Source: Haematococcus lacustris (lineage: Eukaryota > Chlorophyta > Chlorophyceae > Chlamydomonadales > Haematococcaceae). Taken from it: a stretch of DNA of 64,000 bases. Below are positions 1 to 11,800 of this stretch, piece after piece. Both the position numbers and the translations under genes were made by a program. Each line of letters opens with the position of its first letter. The first letter of the stretch is position 1. The stretch covers positions 713,033-777,032 of the forward strand of contig JASKMD010000027.1 of assembly GCA_030144725.1 (NCBI GenBank), given 5' to 3'. The notes beneath the pieces are model-generated. The model did no database searches. It saw only the letters and a program-made list of their open reading frames with translations, and was not told the DNA's origin.

Positions 1-195
1 GGCTGGAGAGGGAAGGGTAGGGGGCTCAGTGCTCAACACAAACTCTGCCAAAGTAGCACAATCCTTTCTGCCCTGCACTTCACATAGGTACACATAATCT
101 GTGTCTCCTTGACTCTTCATCTTCGCATCTGCACATGATAGTTGATAGTGACATGAAGGCATGGCTACCTTGAAGGCCTGCTGACAACTAGTTAG

Positions 196-2595
196 TCATG
201 CCCACTCATCACCTGTCTTGTATATGATCCACAAGCTAGCGAATGGCTTTAACCCCTCAGGGGGACTGGGTTCTTGTATGCCCTCGAAGTGGTCGTTGAA
301 GTAGGCGAAGTACTTGTCCCACTTCAGCCTGTTTGGGGAACCTGGTTGGGGGTACTTCGTTGCAACCAATTTCCAGGTCCTGTATTGCAAACATGGCACA
401 CACTTGGGCACGTCCTCATGAGCATTGGGGTGCATGGGCACTCACTTTTCCACTATCGCCTCTGTCTTACTCTGTGTGGCCATATCACAGGGCACAACAG
501 TTTTGGCCACGCAAAATCCACAACACACATCACGCACTGGGTGCATGCCTCCAACAGCAGCGTCTTGGCCTTCGCCTCCGTCGCCACCTGCACAGCATCA
601 AGCAAAGCACACATACTCGGCCAACATGTAAAACTGCATACCTCAACCAGCATTGCAATGAGGTACATACCGGGTCTGCATTGCTGCCGCCGGGGATAGA
701 CCTTGCTAGGTCACGGGCCACCTCGTCAAACTGGTCATAGAATGTCTGGGACATTGCTTTCCAGGCCTTGGCAGCTTCCGGGTGCTTGCCTTCTGGCGTC
801 TGGTCTGGTTTCTTCCAGTTCTCTGCGATCAGGGGTGCACGCAATGTCATGGGTTAGCTCCACAGGGTCCTGATACCACACCACAGGGTCCTGCTGACAC
901 CTACAGGGTCCTGGCACCTCACCACAGGGTCCTGTTGCACACCTACAGGGTCCTGGCACCTCACCACAGGGTCCTGGTGACCTGGGTGTGATAGTGGAAC
1001 CACAGGGTCCTGGCCCAACACCACAGGGTCCTGGCTCCACTCACATGAGGCTGCTTTCAGCTGAGCAGCTAAAGGCAGGTATTGCTCCATGTCAGTGGGT
1101 ACAACATCGTCATTGCTGAACGGGATGCCAGCCGCCACCGCTGCTGCCTTGCCTTCCAACAACCGGCATCCAAACTTCGACTCCCACCCCCCATCTGCCT
1201 TCTGGGCCGCTTCTGCTTGACGAGGTGTCTGCGGCTTTCGGGCCAGCTGCTTAGGAGTGGTCGGACGTCTGACCCAATCGTATGACCTACACGTTCAAGC
1301 GTACCATGCCACAGGTGCATGATGGGTGGATGCATGCTATGGGTGCATACTAGGGGTTGCATGCTATGGGTGCATGCTATGGGTGCATGCTATGGATGCA
1401 TGCTATGGGTGCATGCATGCTACCCACTTTTTGAATGCCGCCAGCAACATCCAGTAGCTCAGCAAAGCCAGGTAGGGTGGGTTGGCCTTGGTGAATTCCT
1501 TCCAAACGAGGCCGATGATTGCCCGCATGGGGACATTCCACCTGGCCTCCACCGAATTACTGCCCAGTTTGGGGTATTCCCCTGGTGCACAGCCGGGGAT
1601 GGTGTACTGCACAACACACACCAATACTGATTCACTAACATGTACATCAGAGAGCAAATTAGGTTGGTTACATGGCTACACCATTCATTGCACAATCACC
1701 TGGCCCACAGAACGCGGGCACCACATCCGGATGTATTTGGGGGCGAACTTGCCCCAGAGACTGACGGCATCTTTCTGCAAGGATGCATTGGGTATAGATA
1801 AGCAAGGTGACATGGGCAGTAATGAATTGAGGCTATGGTCAATTGCTGTGTGAACACTACACTAACCTCATATTTGCCCAACACGCTGAAGGGCTTGTCG
1901 GCGTTGGGTGCATGATGTCTGAACTGCAATCACATGGTCGCTACACATCACATGGCAACGTGACACATGGCAACACATGGCAACGTGACACATGGCAACG
2001 TGACACATGGTCGCTACACATCACATGGCATCACATGGCAACGTGACCACAGGCAACGTGACACCAGCAAATCAGGCAACATAGGCACGCAACACCATGC
2101 TCACCCGCGCATAGACGATCTTACTGAACTCATCGGGGACCTGCTTCCCCCCTTTGCGCGACCGTTTCTTGGCGGGCCCCTGCTTCTGCTTCTCTTCCTC
2201 CTCCTCCTCCTCCTCCCCCTCCATCTCCTCCTCCTCCGCCCCCTCCTCCTCCTCCCCCTCATCCTCCTCCCCCTCCCCCTCATCCTCCTCCCCCTCCCCC
2301 TCATCCTCCAGCTCCTCCTCCTCTCCCACCCCCTCCCCTTCATCACCAGAAGAGGCAAAAGGCTCAAGGGGCCGCCCCCTTGGTCGCTGGGCCAAAGGCA
2401 ATTCATCGGACTCGTGCCCAGAGTCAGCTGTGCGAGGGACTGCAGCCTTAACCTGCAGCAACGATAGTTCATGGAGTTAATGAACGCATGAAGGTGCCTG
2501 GCACGGTAAGGCATCGCGGCAGGCAGGCGGTATTGATACAGGAATTACTATACCTTCTTGGCGGTGGGCTTCTTGGCGAGCGTGTTGCGGTACAT
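196..2595 (-). CDS. Acidic accessory protein of the CACTA-like element (multi-exon, hypothetical)
   Basis: I do not recognise the product. Exons read on the minus strand are 2595-2554 (ATG; MYRNTLAKKPTAKK), 2452-2105 (Glu/Asp-rich, then the basic stretch KKRSRKGGK), 1923-1867, 1774-1700, 1606-1424, 1246-1045, 822-671 and a last exon ending at 196. The first five junctions are clean GT-AG and all phase 0. The 1045/822 junction would create a stop in every splice I tried, and the 671-to-385 stretch is also unresolved, so the gene may be decayed or use sites I missed. The acidic block plus basic cluster suggests a nuclear or DNA-associated protein (inference). It is transcribed divergently from the transposase from a start 226 bp away, which fits the second ORF of an autonomous element. 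The first exons are well supported, the 3' half poorly. Confidence 0.5.
850..1040. repeat. ACAGGGTCCTG repeat cluster (inverted relative to the 3' minisatellites)
   Basis: About eight copies of ACAGGGTCCTG separated by 10-20 bp spacers. The complement, AGGACCCTGT, is the core of the minisatellites 3' of every transposase copy, so the two clusters face each other in inverted orientation. The cluster lies inside an intron of the minus-strand gene. Opposed subterminal repeats are typical of CACTA elements, where the accessory protein binds them; applying that here is inference. Confidence 0.7.
1318..1418. repeat. 13-bp tandem repeat (TGCATGCTATGGG)
   Basis: Six or so imperfect copies of TGCATGCTATGGG fill the intron between the exons at 1606-1424 and 1246-1045 of the minus-strand gene. 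It has no coding potential. Confidence 0.75.
1926..2065. repeat. ACATGGCAACGTGAC short repeats
   Basis: Irregular direct repeats of ACATGGCAACGTGAC and TCGCTACACATCACATGG occupy the intron between exons 2452-2105 and 1923-1867 of the minus-strand gene. Confidence 0.7.
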
Positions 2596-2820
2596 TTTTA
2601 AGGCTGTTGTTACGGGTTAGCAAGACGGCCACAACACGATGTAGCGGTGCTTACTCACAAAATTCGAGTCCCCGCCACAGTTAACCAAAAGTCACTTTGT
2701 CGGCCACCAAGCGACGCCGGGTGGGTACACAGAGAGCGGGCCGCGATGGCCAACGCGGGCCGCGATGGCCGGACACAATGCGATCATTTACTCTCCAGGC
2801 TTCCCAAGACACAGGCAATC
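2596..2820. promoter_or_regulatory. Divergent promoter region between accessory gene and transposase
   Basis: 225 bp separate the minus-strand ATG (2595) from the likely transposase ATG (2821). Both genes must be driven from here or from within first exons. I see no convincing TATA box; GCGGGCCGCGATGGCC occurs twice around 2736-2770. Upstream in-frame ATGs at 2647 and 2746 would lengthen the transposase if used. Confidence 0.4.
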
Positions 2821-5800
2821 ATGGTGAAGACAGCCTTTCAATGCCTAGTGTGCGGAGAATCAGGCAGCAAAAGAGGAATGCGCACTCACTGTTCCAAGCG
2901 CCATCACCAGTTCGTGGGGGCTGAAGGCGCGAAGGCTTGGGCGGAGAGGCAGGCTAAGGCGAAAGCCCAGTCCCCTAACGCTCAGCAACACACATCGCAA
3001 GAGTCGGCAGTAAGATGTCGCTTGCATTTAGTTAGTACGGGCTGACGTACATGTGCGCATGAGGCAGCTAATGCGTGCACCTCATCGCGGACAATTTGCG
3101 CCGCAGGCCACATGTTGTCCGCATGTTGTGACGACATGTGTGCAGGGGAGCTGTGGAGATGGAGGAGGGGTGGATGAGGACGGGCAAGGAGATGGAGGAG
3201 GGGTGGCTGAGGACGGGCAAGGAGGCAGGGATCAGGGAGCCTCAGCGGGACAAGAGGGTGCCAGGATTCCAGAGGGTGCATGGAGGGGACAGGGAGGAGG
3301 GGACGAACAGCGTGGGAGGGGGGAGGAGGACAACAGGGAGGGACAGCGCGGAGACAGAGAAGAGGGGGGTGTAGGAGGAAGGGGAGGAGTCGACGGAGGA
3401 GGGGACGGAGGTGGTAGTGATGACAGTGGGAGAGAAGACAGTGATGAGGAAGGGGAAGGGTATCCAGGAGGTCCCGGGGGTCCAGGAGGTCCAGCAGGTC
3501 CAGGAGGTCCAGGAGGTCCAGGAGCTCCGGGGGGTCCAGAGGGGGATGAAGGAGGGGGGGATGGCGCCAGGGCACGTCGAAGCAAGGTGTTCAAGCTTGA
3601 TGCCAACCTTCACCAACCCGTGTTCAGGTACTTAGAAATAACAGATATTAGTATCACAAGCAGTGAGTTGTTCAATATAGTAGTTGCTTGTCATTGTGCA
3701 TGCCATTACAGGAACTGCCCCTTGACAGGCAAGGACCTGTTGGACAGGCTGAGCCAGCTTTTGGACATGAGGCTGACCAAGGAGCAGATGAAGGGGGTGT
3801 TGAAGCTGATCCGTGCGCTACTTGCAAACCAGCCTGATCTCAACCTCATCACCAGCTTCTACCAGCTGATGAGTTTGCAGGGCGTCCAGCACGCAAATGA
3901 GTACGAGGTGCATGTGTGCAACGCGGGCAAGGACAACAAGGCCAACAACAAGTACTGCCCAGGCTTCACCTACCCGAAGATACGACGGTGAGATCAGGGG
4001 GAAGGGTGTGGATTAGGCTATGCATGCATGGCGCATTACACATGGTGTTTGTTGGGGTCAAGGTTGCCTTCATGTGCATGCATGCATAGGTCTGAGTGGC
4101 TCGCCCACCAGGATGACAAGTGCGACTACTGTGAGACGCCTCGCTTCCATGTGAACAAGAAAAAAGGTGAAACATATCTACATGGGCATGGTGAAGCTCT
4201 ATTGACACTTGTACAGGTATACATGGGTTGTATGCTGCCCCTTGCTTGGTTACAGGGAGCCCACAGGAGTTCACCTTGAGGCCTCGGTGGAGCATGTCTC
4301 TGTTCGGCTGGGACACAGTGGTGAAGAACATCATGGAGCGCAAGGACGTGATGACCTGGTTTAGGCGAGCTCGGGGCGTGGACCCACCTGCTGGCTCTTT
4401 CCGGGCAAGTGAGTAGGCATGGGTTGACCATGGCATAGAATTGACCGCATAGCCAGGTGATTAGAACAGAGGCATGCATAATGTCATGATGTTGTTGTTT
4501 GGCAGGCCCTGCATGGCGAGAGATGCAGCCCAAGCTACCAGAGGTTGTGGCCACCTCCCCCAACACAGCCCACTTCATGATTGGGGTTGACTGGATGACC
4601 ATGGGCAAGAACGGCACCTGGTCAGTGGGTGTGATTCTGTTGAGGCTGCTGGATGTGCCGGCTGAGGTGTGCGGCAAGCGGGCGTGCAGCTCAGTGCTGG
4701 CCGTCATCAACGGAGGAAAGCACCAGTCTCACCTGACAGGCTACATGAAGGCCATCTGCCAGGAAGTCAGCAAGCACATCGAGGGCCCGGGTGACCTGGG
4801 TGTGATAGTGGAGCCACACCCAGGCCCAGGTGTTGATGGTGTGGCTCCCGCCCGTGTTGAGCCTGTCCGCATCCATGGAGTCCCAGTGGTATCGATCGCT
4901 GATACCCCAGCCACGTGAGTGAGACAAAGGCCAACAGCTTGCACCTACAAATGATTCCACCACCTCCCAGTCCAGTCTATCCCTATACAACTTGTACCCT
5001 TCCATGTACCACCCACAAACATATTACAACCATTGAGGAATGAATTGCGTGATTGTGTGCATGTAGAGCCACTTTGACCAGGGGCATGGGCCACAGCGCC
5101 CTGAAGATGTGCTACAACTGCAACATCAGCAAGCCCCCCAACCCCCCTACAGAGAAGGCGCCCCTTGGCTACGACTCGCCAACGCTGCAGACCCTACCAG
5201 GCTCCAACCGGGAGGTATGGAACACTTGACACACACATCAGCATGTGATATTGAAATCAGACACGAGGATCCCTGGGCACACACCATCCTTGCTTGCGGT
5301 GGCGGACTGCAGGAGTATGTGCTCATCTATGACGTGCGCATGAAGTTCACCCACGAGCAGATCATGAGCCGTGGTGCCCCCTTCATCCATGGGTGGTCCC
5401 AAGGCGAACCTAGGGTGGTGGGCTGCCACGCCCAGCCCCTCCTGCCCCTGCTGCTGCAACACCTGGACGCCCGGCTCGCCCACCTGGTGCCTGTGTACCA
5501 CAGCTTCATGTATGGCTTGCTCAAGCACCAGCTGGAGTGGTTCATGAGTGCAGATGGCCTTCACATTGATGTGAGGCGTGAGATATTGAAGCGTGGAGCA
5601 GCCATTCAATCCCCATCTGACTTGGGACGGGACCTGGGAGACCTTGCCAACCGCACGTAAGCCATAATCATGTTGTGCAGTATGTCATAATCATATCACA
5701 ACTGAATGGCAAGGATGATGACAATGCAAGGTGCATGTCATGACACGCTTATGATTGCCCTGGTGCTGCAATGCCCATGACATCATGCAGTGGATGGCGC

Positions 5801-7505
5801 ATGGAGGACTACAAGCACTGGTATGTGCACTTCTCACCCATCGTGTTGCGGGGCAACCTTTTGCCAGAGCCCTACCGTGGGTTGTGGACAGCCTTGGAGG
5901 GCGCTATGCTGCACTACTTGACACCAGGTAAATAACCAACAAGCATCTACAGGCACGGTCCCATGATGACTAACATATACCTAACAATCCCTCGGTGCAT
6001 GATGACTAACATATACCTAACAATGAGGATTTGTGTGCCCAATTCAGGCTCGGAGAACAGCGCCACACCAGCGGGGATGGAGGCAGGCTATGCACATCTG
6101 AAGACCTATGCAGCCAGGTTGGAGCGCTGCCGCCGTGATCCTCTGCTTCCAGCTGCGCATGGCGACAACAAGGACAAGCTGTCTGTGCCTACTGACCAAG
6201 TCTGCCCCAACCTCCACACAACGGCCTGCAGGTGAGAGTTTTAACAGTAGCATGCAAACCAACCTTACCAATCAACAATGCATGCATCTGCAGGCAGACC
6301 ATGCATCAACATGATATCATGGCTGTGGTGTGCACAGGCTGTACATGCAAGAGAGCAATGTGGGCAGGACATACCTGTTTGGCGAGCTCTGGATCGAGCG
6401 TGACCTGCATGAGTTGAAGTCCATCACCACCAGCGGCATTCCTGGAGCACAGCTGGATGCCCACATTGCCATGCGGGTGGCCGGGCATAACGCCAGCAAG
6501 AGGCTGCTTGACCGGGCTGAGCCGGAGGCACAGCAGGACTACAAGGCCCGCCTGAAGGATGAGCTGACACAGGAAGGGCAGCAGGCCCTGCTGCTGGGAG
6601 CGGGCAGTGCAGAGTGCCCACTGCAGAACAGCCCGGGTGCCATGATGAGGGGCTGCATGAAGGCAGTCCAGGATCTGCAGAAAAGCGACGAGGCCACCCC
6701 ATGGCGCCCATGGCACGTCAAGCAGGTGTTCGGTGAGGCCCTAAATGCAAGGGAGACAGAGGAGGAGGCCAAGGAGGCTCCACGGGTCGCTGCACCCCCG
6801 TATCCAGTGCGGTACTACCAGCGAGCAGACTGCAATGGCACCATTGTGTTCAGCAGTGTGTACAAACGCCCCTCAACCCGCAACAACACCTGGGTCAGCA
6901 TCCCGTTCAGGCTCGATGACGACAAGTGGGCCATTTGGGCTGGCCATGTGCAGTTCTGGGTTCGTTTGGAGCACCCCAAGCTGCCTGGGGTGTTCCTACG
7001 CTTAGCAGTCAGCCGCATCTACTTGACCCGCCCTACATCCCACCCCTCATGTTTGGCAGCAACTGGTCAGGCTGTTCCCAGGCCACAGCAAGCAGCAGGA
7101 GCTGAAGCAGCGGCTAACGCAGGAGGTCAGGGGGGGGGAGAGCCACCAGGAGACGGAGATGCAGAAGGTGCTGCTGGGCCCAGCGGTATAGGTGGGCCAC
7201 AGCAGCACAGGTCAGCAAAGCGTGGGGTGGAGCAGGCAGCAGCGGAGGCAGCCACCACAGGTGGCACCAGGAAGTCCCAGATGCTTGCAGCCGGTGCATC
7301 ACAGCGGCAGGCTGACCCCCTTCCACCTGTTCAGGACCGCCCGCAGCAGTCAGCCATGGGCAGCATGCACCAGGGCTATGGAGATGAGCATTGGTATATG
7401 TTTGATGCCACCAAGATCTTCACAGTCTTTGTGACCAGCTTTGAGGACGGGGAAGGCTACGGCCGTATGTTCTTTGTGCCAGCGCACAGCCTCAGCCGCA
7501 GCTAG
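2821..7505 (+). CDS. Tnp2-like DDE transposase, 11 exons, apparently intact
   Basis: Exons: 2821-3009, 3146-3627, 3712-3987, 4090-4166, 4256-4408, 4506-4914, 5067-5214, 5313-5656, 5791-5927, 6048-6231, 6338-7505. All junctions are GT-AG and phases agree throughout, giving 1188 codons and a stop at 7505. In order: a C2H2 finger (Cys8, Cys11, His23, His28), an acidic/Gly-rich stretch with a collagen-like GGP run, then the transposase core. Segment GVDWMTMGKNGTWSVGV resembles Tnp2; Asp421 is the likely first catalytic acid. ADTPAT (Asp525) followed by CYNC resembles the Tnp2 second-Asp/CPxC block, and LFGELWIERDLHELK (Glu820) the third acid. DDE residue assignment is inference by family pattern. 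The 84-bp intron 3628-3711 is stop-free and divisible by three, so it could be retained. It should act in the nucleus to cut element ends. Confidence 0.8.
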
Positions 7506-7674
7506 TCATACATCAATCACGGTACTGCACCTAGTAAGAACGGATGACAGAATAGATGCTCGTAATGCTGTTCCTGTTCTGTGGTTGCCGGGGCTGCGTC
7601 ACTGTCATGTTGCTGCTGCAGCCATTGTCACACCATCAGCAACTAGTGATAGAATGCCTTAGCTACCTAGCGGT

Positions 7675-8624
7675 GAGACCTGTATGACCCTGTAGACGAG
7701 TGTCGTAGGACCCTGTAGGCGTGCGGCAGAACCCTGTAGACGTGGGTCACAGGACCCTGTAGCCGTGCGGCAGAACCCTGTAGACGTGTGTCGCAGGACC
7801 CTGTAGGCGTGCGGCAGAACCCTGCAGAAGTGTGTCATAGGACCCTGTAGGCGTGCGGCAGAACCCAATAGACATGTGTCGCAGGACCCTGTAGCCGTGC
7901 GGCAGAACCCTGTAGACGTGGGTCGCACAACCCTGTAGGCGTGCGGCAGAACCCTGTAGACAAACGTTGCAGGACCCTGTAGGCGTGCGGCAGGACCCTG
8001 TAGACATGTGTCGCAGGACCCTGTAGCCGTGCGGCAGAACCCTGTAGACGTGGGTCGCACAACCCTGTAGGCGTGCGGCAGAACCCTGTAAACAAATGTC
8101 GTAGGACCCTGTAGGCGTGCGGCAGAACCCTGTAGACGTGTGTCGTAGGACCCTGTAGGCATGCGGCAGGACCCTGTGGACAAACGTCGCAGGACCCTGT
8201 AGGCGTGCGGCAGAACCTTGTAGCCTAATGTAGCAGGACCCTGTAGCCGTGCGGCAGAACCCTGTAGCCAAACGTCGCAAGACCCTGTAGGCGTGCGGCA
8301 GGACCCTGTAGCCTAATGTAGCAGGACCCTGTAGCCGTGCGGCAGAACCCTGTAGCCAAACGTCGCAGGACCCTGTAGGCGTGCGGCAGAACCCTGTGGC
8401 CTAATGTAGCAGGACCCTGTAGGCGTGCGGCAGAACCCTGTAGACGTGGGTCGCACAACCCTGTAGGCGTGCGGCAGGACCCTGTAGACATACGTCGCAG
8501 GACCCTGTAGGCGTGCGGCAGGACCCTGTAGACTAATGTCGTACGACCCTGTAGCCGTGCGGCAGAACCCTGTAGCCTAATGTCGCAGGACCCTGTAGCC
8601 GTGCGGCAGAACCCTGTGGCCTAG
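7675..8624. repeat. 44-bp-dimer minisatellite, copy 1
   Basis: About twenty 44-bp dimers built from two roughly 22-bp halves, one GGACCCTGTAGGCGTGCGGCA-like, the other GAACCCTGTAGACGTGTGTCGCA-like. It starts about 170 bp 3' of the transposase stop and ends at the paired palindromes. Its position 5' of the terminus fits a subterminal repeat region. Long minus-strand ORFs through it are artefacts. Confidence 0.92.
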
Positions 8625-8661
8625 GACCCTGTACAGGGTCGGTAGGACCCTGTACAGGGTT
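8625..8661. other. Paired palindromes GACCCTGTACAGGGTC
   Basis: A perfect 16-bp palindrome at 8625-8640 is followed after five bases by a near-identical one at 8646-8661. Each is two minisatellite cores head to head. The pair recurs at the end of the arrays of copies 2 and 3, so it is a conserved boundary rather than a random variant. Confidence 0.85.
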
Positions 8662-8802
8662 AGGTAACTTTTCAAATAGTTATAACATCGCAACAACTTG
8701 GAGTTTTTCAATGATTACAACGGCGATGAGTCGGCCTTTCCTGGGGCTATCTGCAGTATGCCTCCCGGGAGGAAATGACGTAGGCGACTTCCGGCCTTAA
8801 TC

Positions 8803-8812
8803 GGCGCGAGTG
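8803..8812 (+). other. Right terminus of the CACTA-like element (GGCGCGAGTG)
   Basis: The sequence GGCGCGAGTG closes each copy (8803-8812, 14177-14186, 25331-25340). It is followed by GAGACAG in the first two cases and by unrelated flank (TTGTAGCCC) in the last. The three-way comparison defines the boundary; reading it as CACTC fits CACTA termini. Confidence 0.7.
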
Positions 8813-11800
8813 GAGACAGAGAAGAGGGGGGTGTAGGAGGAAGGGGAGGAGTCGACGGAGGAGGGGACGGAGGTGGTAGTGATGACAGTGGGAGTGAAGA
8901 CAGTGATGAGGAAGGGGAAGGGTATCCAGGAGGTCCCGGGGGTCCAGGAGGTCCAGCAGGTCCAGGAGGTCCAGGAGGTCCAGGAGGTCCGGGGGGTCCA
9001 GAGGGGGATGAAGGAGGGGGGGATGGCGCCAGGGCACGTCGAAGCAAGGTGTTCAAGCTAGATGCCAACCTTCACCAACCCGTGTTCAGGTACTTAGAAA
9101 TAACAGATATTAGTATCACAAGCAGTGAGTTGTTCAATATAGTAGTTGCTTGTCATTGTGCATGCCATTACAGGAACTGCCCCTTGACAGGCAAGGACCT
9201 GTTGGACAGGCTGAGCCAGCTTTTGGACATGAGGCTGACCAAGGAGCAGATGAAGGGGGTGTTGAAGCTGATCCGTGCGCTACTTGCAAACCAGCCTGAT
9301 CTCAACCTCATCACCAGCTTCTACCAGCTGATGAGTTTGCAGGGCGTCCAGCACGCAAATGAGTACGAGGTGCATGTGTGCAACGCGGGCAAGGACAACA
9401 AGGCCAACAACAAGTACTGCCCAGGCTTCACCTACCCGAAGATACGACGGTGAGATCAGGGGAAAGGGTGTGGATTAGGCTATGCATGCATGGCGCATTA
9501 CACATGGTGTTTGTTGGGGTCAAGGTTGCCTTCATGTGCATGCATGCATAGGTCTGAGTGGCTCGCCCACCAGGATGACAAGTGCGACTACTGTGAGACG
9601 CCTCGCTTCCATGTGAACAAGAAAAAAGGTGAAACCAATCTACATGGGCATGGTGAAGCTCTATTGACACTTGTACAGGTATACATGGGTTGTATGCTGC
9701 CCCTTGCTTGGTTACAGGGAGCCCACAGGAGTTCACCTTGAGGCCTCGGTGGAGCATGTCTCTGTTCGGCTGGGACACAGTGGTGAAGAACATCATGGAG
9801 CGCAAGGACGTGATGACCTGGTTTAGGCGAGCTCGGGGCGTGGACCCACCTGCTGGCTCTTTCCGGGCAAGTGAGTAGGCATGGGTTGACCATGGCATAG
9901 AATTGACCGCATAGCCAGGTGATTAGAACAGAGGCATGCATAATGTCATGATGTTGTTGTTTGGCAGGCCCTGCATGGCGAGAGATGCAGCCCAAGCTAC
10001 CAGAGGTTGTGGCCACCTCCCCCAACACAGCCCACTTCATGATTGGGGTTGACTGGATGACCATGGGCAAGAACGGCACCTGGTCAGTGGGTGTGATTCT
10101 GTTGAGGCTGCTGGATGTGCCGGCTGAGGTGTGCGGCAAGCGGGCGTGCAGCTCAGTGCTGGCCGTCATCAACGGAGGAAAGCACCAGTCTCACCTGACA
10201 GGCTACATGAAGGCCATCTGCCAGGAAGTCAGCAAGCACATCGAGGGCCCGGGTGACCTGGGTGTGATAGTGGAGCCACACCCAGGCCCAGGTCTTGATG
10301 GTGTGGCTCCCGCCCGTGTTGAGCCTGTCCGCATCCATGGAGTCCCAGTGGTATCGATCGCTGATACCCCAGCCACGTGAGTGAGACAAAGGCCAACAGC
10401 TTGCACCTACAAATGATTCCACCACCTCCCAGTCCAGTCTATCCCAATACAACTCGTACCCTGCCATGTACCACCCACAAACATATTACAACCATTGAGG
10501 AATGAATTGCGTGATTGTGTGCATGTAGAGCCACTTTGACCAGGGGCATGGGCCACAGCGCCCTGAAGATGTGCTACAACTGCAACATCAGCAAGCCCCC
10601 CAACCCCCCTACAGAGAAGGCGCCCCTTGGCTACGACTCGCCAACGCTGCAGACCCTACCAGGCTCCAACCGGGAGGTATGGAACACTTGACACACACAT
10701 CAGCATGTGCTATTGAAATCAGACACAAGGATCACTTGGCACACACCATCCTTGCTTGCGGTGGCGGACTGCAGGAGTATGTGCTCATCTATGACGTGCG
10801 CATGAAGTTCACCCACGAGCAGATCATGAGCCGTGGTGCCCCCTTCATCCATGGGTGGTCCCAAGGCGAACCTAGGGTGGTGGGCTGCCACGCCCAGCCC
10901 CTCCTGCCCCTGCTGCTGAAACACCTGGACGCCCGGTTGGCCCACCTGGTGCCTGTGTACCACAGCTTCATGTATGGCTTGCTCAAGCACCAGCTGGAGT
11001 GGTTCATGAGTGCAGATGGCCTTCACATTGATGTGAGGCGTGAGATATTGAAGCGTGGAGCAGCCATTCAATCCCCATCTGACTTGGGACGGGACCTGGG
11101 AGACCTTGCCAACCGCACGTAAGCCATAATCATGTTGTGCAGTATGTCATAATCATATCACAACTGAATGGCAAGGATGATGACAATGCAAGGTGCATGT
11201 CATGACACGCTTATGATTGCCCTGGTGCTGCAATGCCCATGTCATCATGCAGTGGATGGCGCATGGAGGACTACAAGCACTGGTATGTGCACTTCTCACC
11301 CATCGTGTTGCGGGGCAACCTTTCGCCAGAGCCCTACCGTGGGTTGTGGACAGCCTTGGAGGGCGCTATGCTGCACTACTTGACACCAGGTAAATAACAA
11401 ACAAGCATCTACAGGCACGGTCCCATGATGACTAACATATACCTAACAATCCCCCGGTGCATGATGACTAACATATACCTAACAATGAGGATTTGTCTGC
11501 CCAATTCAGGCTCGGAGAACAGCGCCACACCTGCGGGGATGGCGGCAGGCTATGCACATCTGAAGACCTATGCAGCCAGGTTGGAGCGCTGCCGCCGTGA
11601 TCCTCTGCTTCCAGCTGCGCATGGCGACAACAAGGACAAGCTGTCTGTGCCTACTGACCAAGTCTGCCCAAACCTCCACACAACGGCCTGCAGGTGAGAG
11701 TTTTAACAGTAACATGCAGGCCAACCTTACCAATCAACAATGCATGCATCTGCAGGCAGACCATGCATCAACATGATATCATGGCTGTGGTGTGCACAGG

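Larger units (their letters stand above)
1..8812 (+). mobile_element. CACTA-like (Tnp2/Plavaka-type) DNA transposon, lead copy, left end outside window
   Basis: The lead copy carries an intact-looking transposase, a divergent accessory gene, inward-facing GGACCCTGT repeat clusters and a right end finishing GGCGCGAGTG at 8803-8812. The complement of that end begins CACTC, like the CACTA superfamily. I find no matching left terminus in the window, so the element begins upstream of base 1. The right end is not followed by ordinary flank: it is fused to an internal transposase sequence that starts tandem copy 2. Confidence 0.65.
3351..8812 (+). repeat. Tandem unit copy 1 (5462 bp)
   Basis: From GAGACAGAG inside transposase exon 2 to the CACTC-type right terminus. 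The next two units start with the same sequence directly after that terminus. The offset of 5462 between copy 1 and copy 2 holds from 3351 to the transposase stop. Confidence 0.92.

Noticed and set aside
3479..3545. Collagen gene (GGP repeats)
   Set aside because: In frame with the transposase exon and part of its low-complexity acidic/Gly spacer.
3053..3991. Alternative single-exon gene start at 3053
   Set aside because: Its first 30 codons lie in the intron 3010-3145; joining exon 2821-3009 restores a zinc finger and consistent phase.
7659..8491. Long minus-strand ORFs (FCRTATGSCD-type repeats) through the minisatellites
   Set aside because: They are readings of the 44-bp dimer, recur in several frames, and have no flanking coding sequence or splice context.
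7675..8624. CRISPR-like array (short repeats with variable spacers)
   Set aside because: Half-units vary continuously, spacers are themselves repeats, there are no cas genes and the DNA is eukaryotic.
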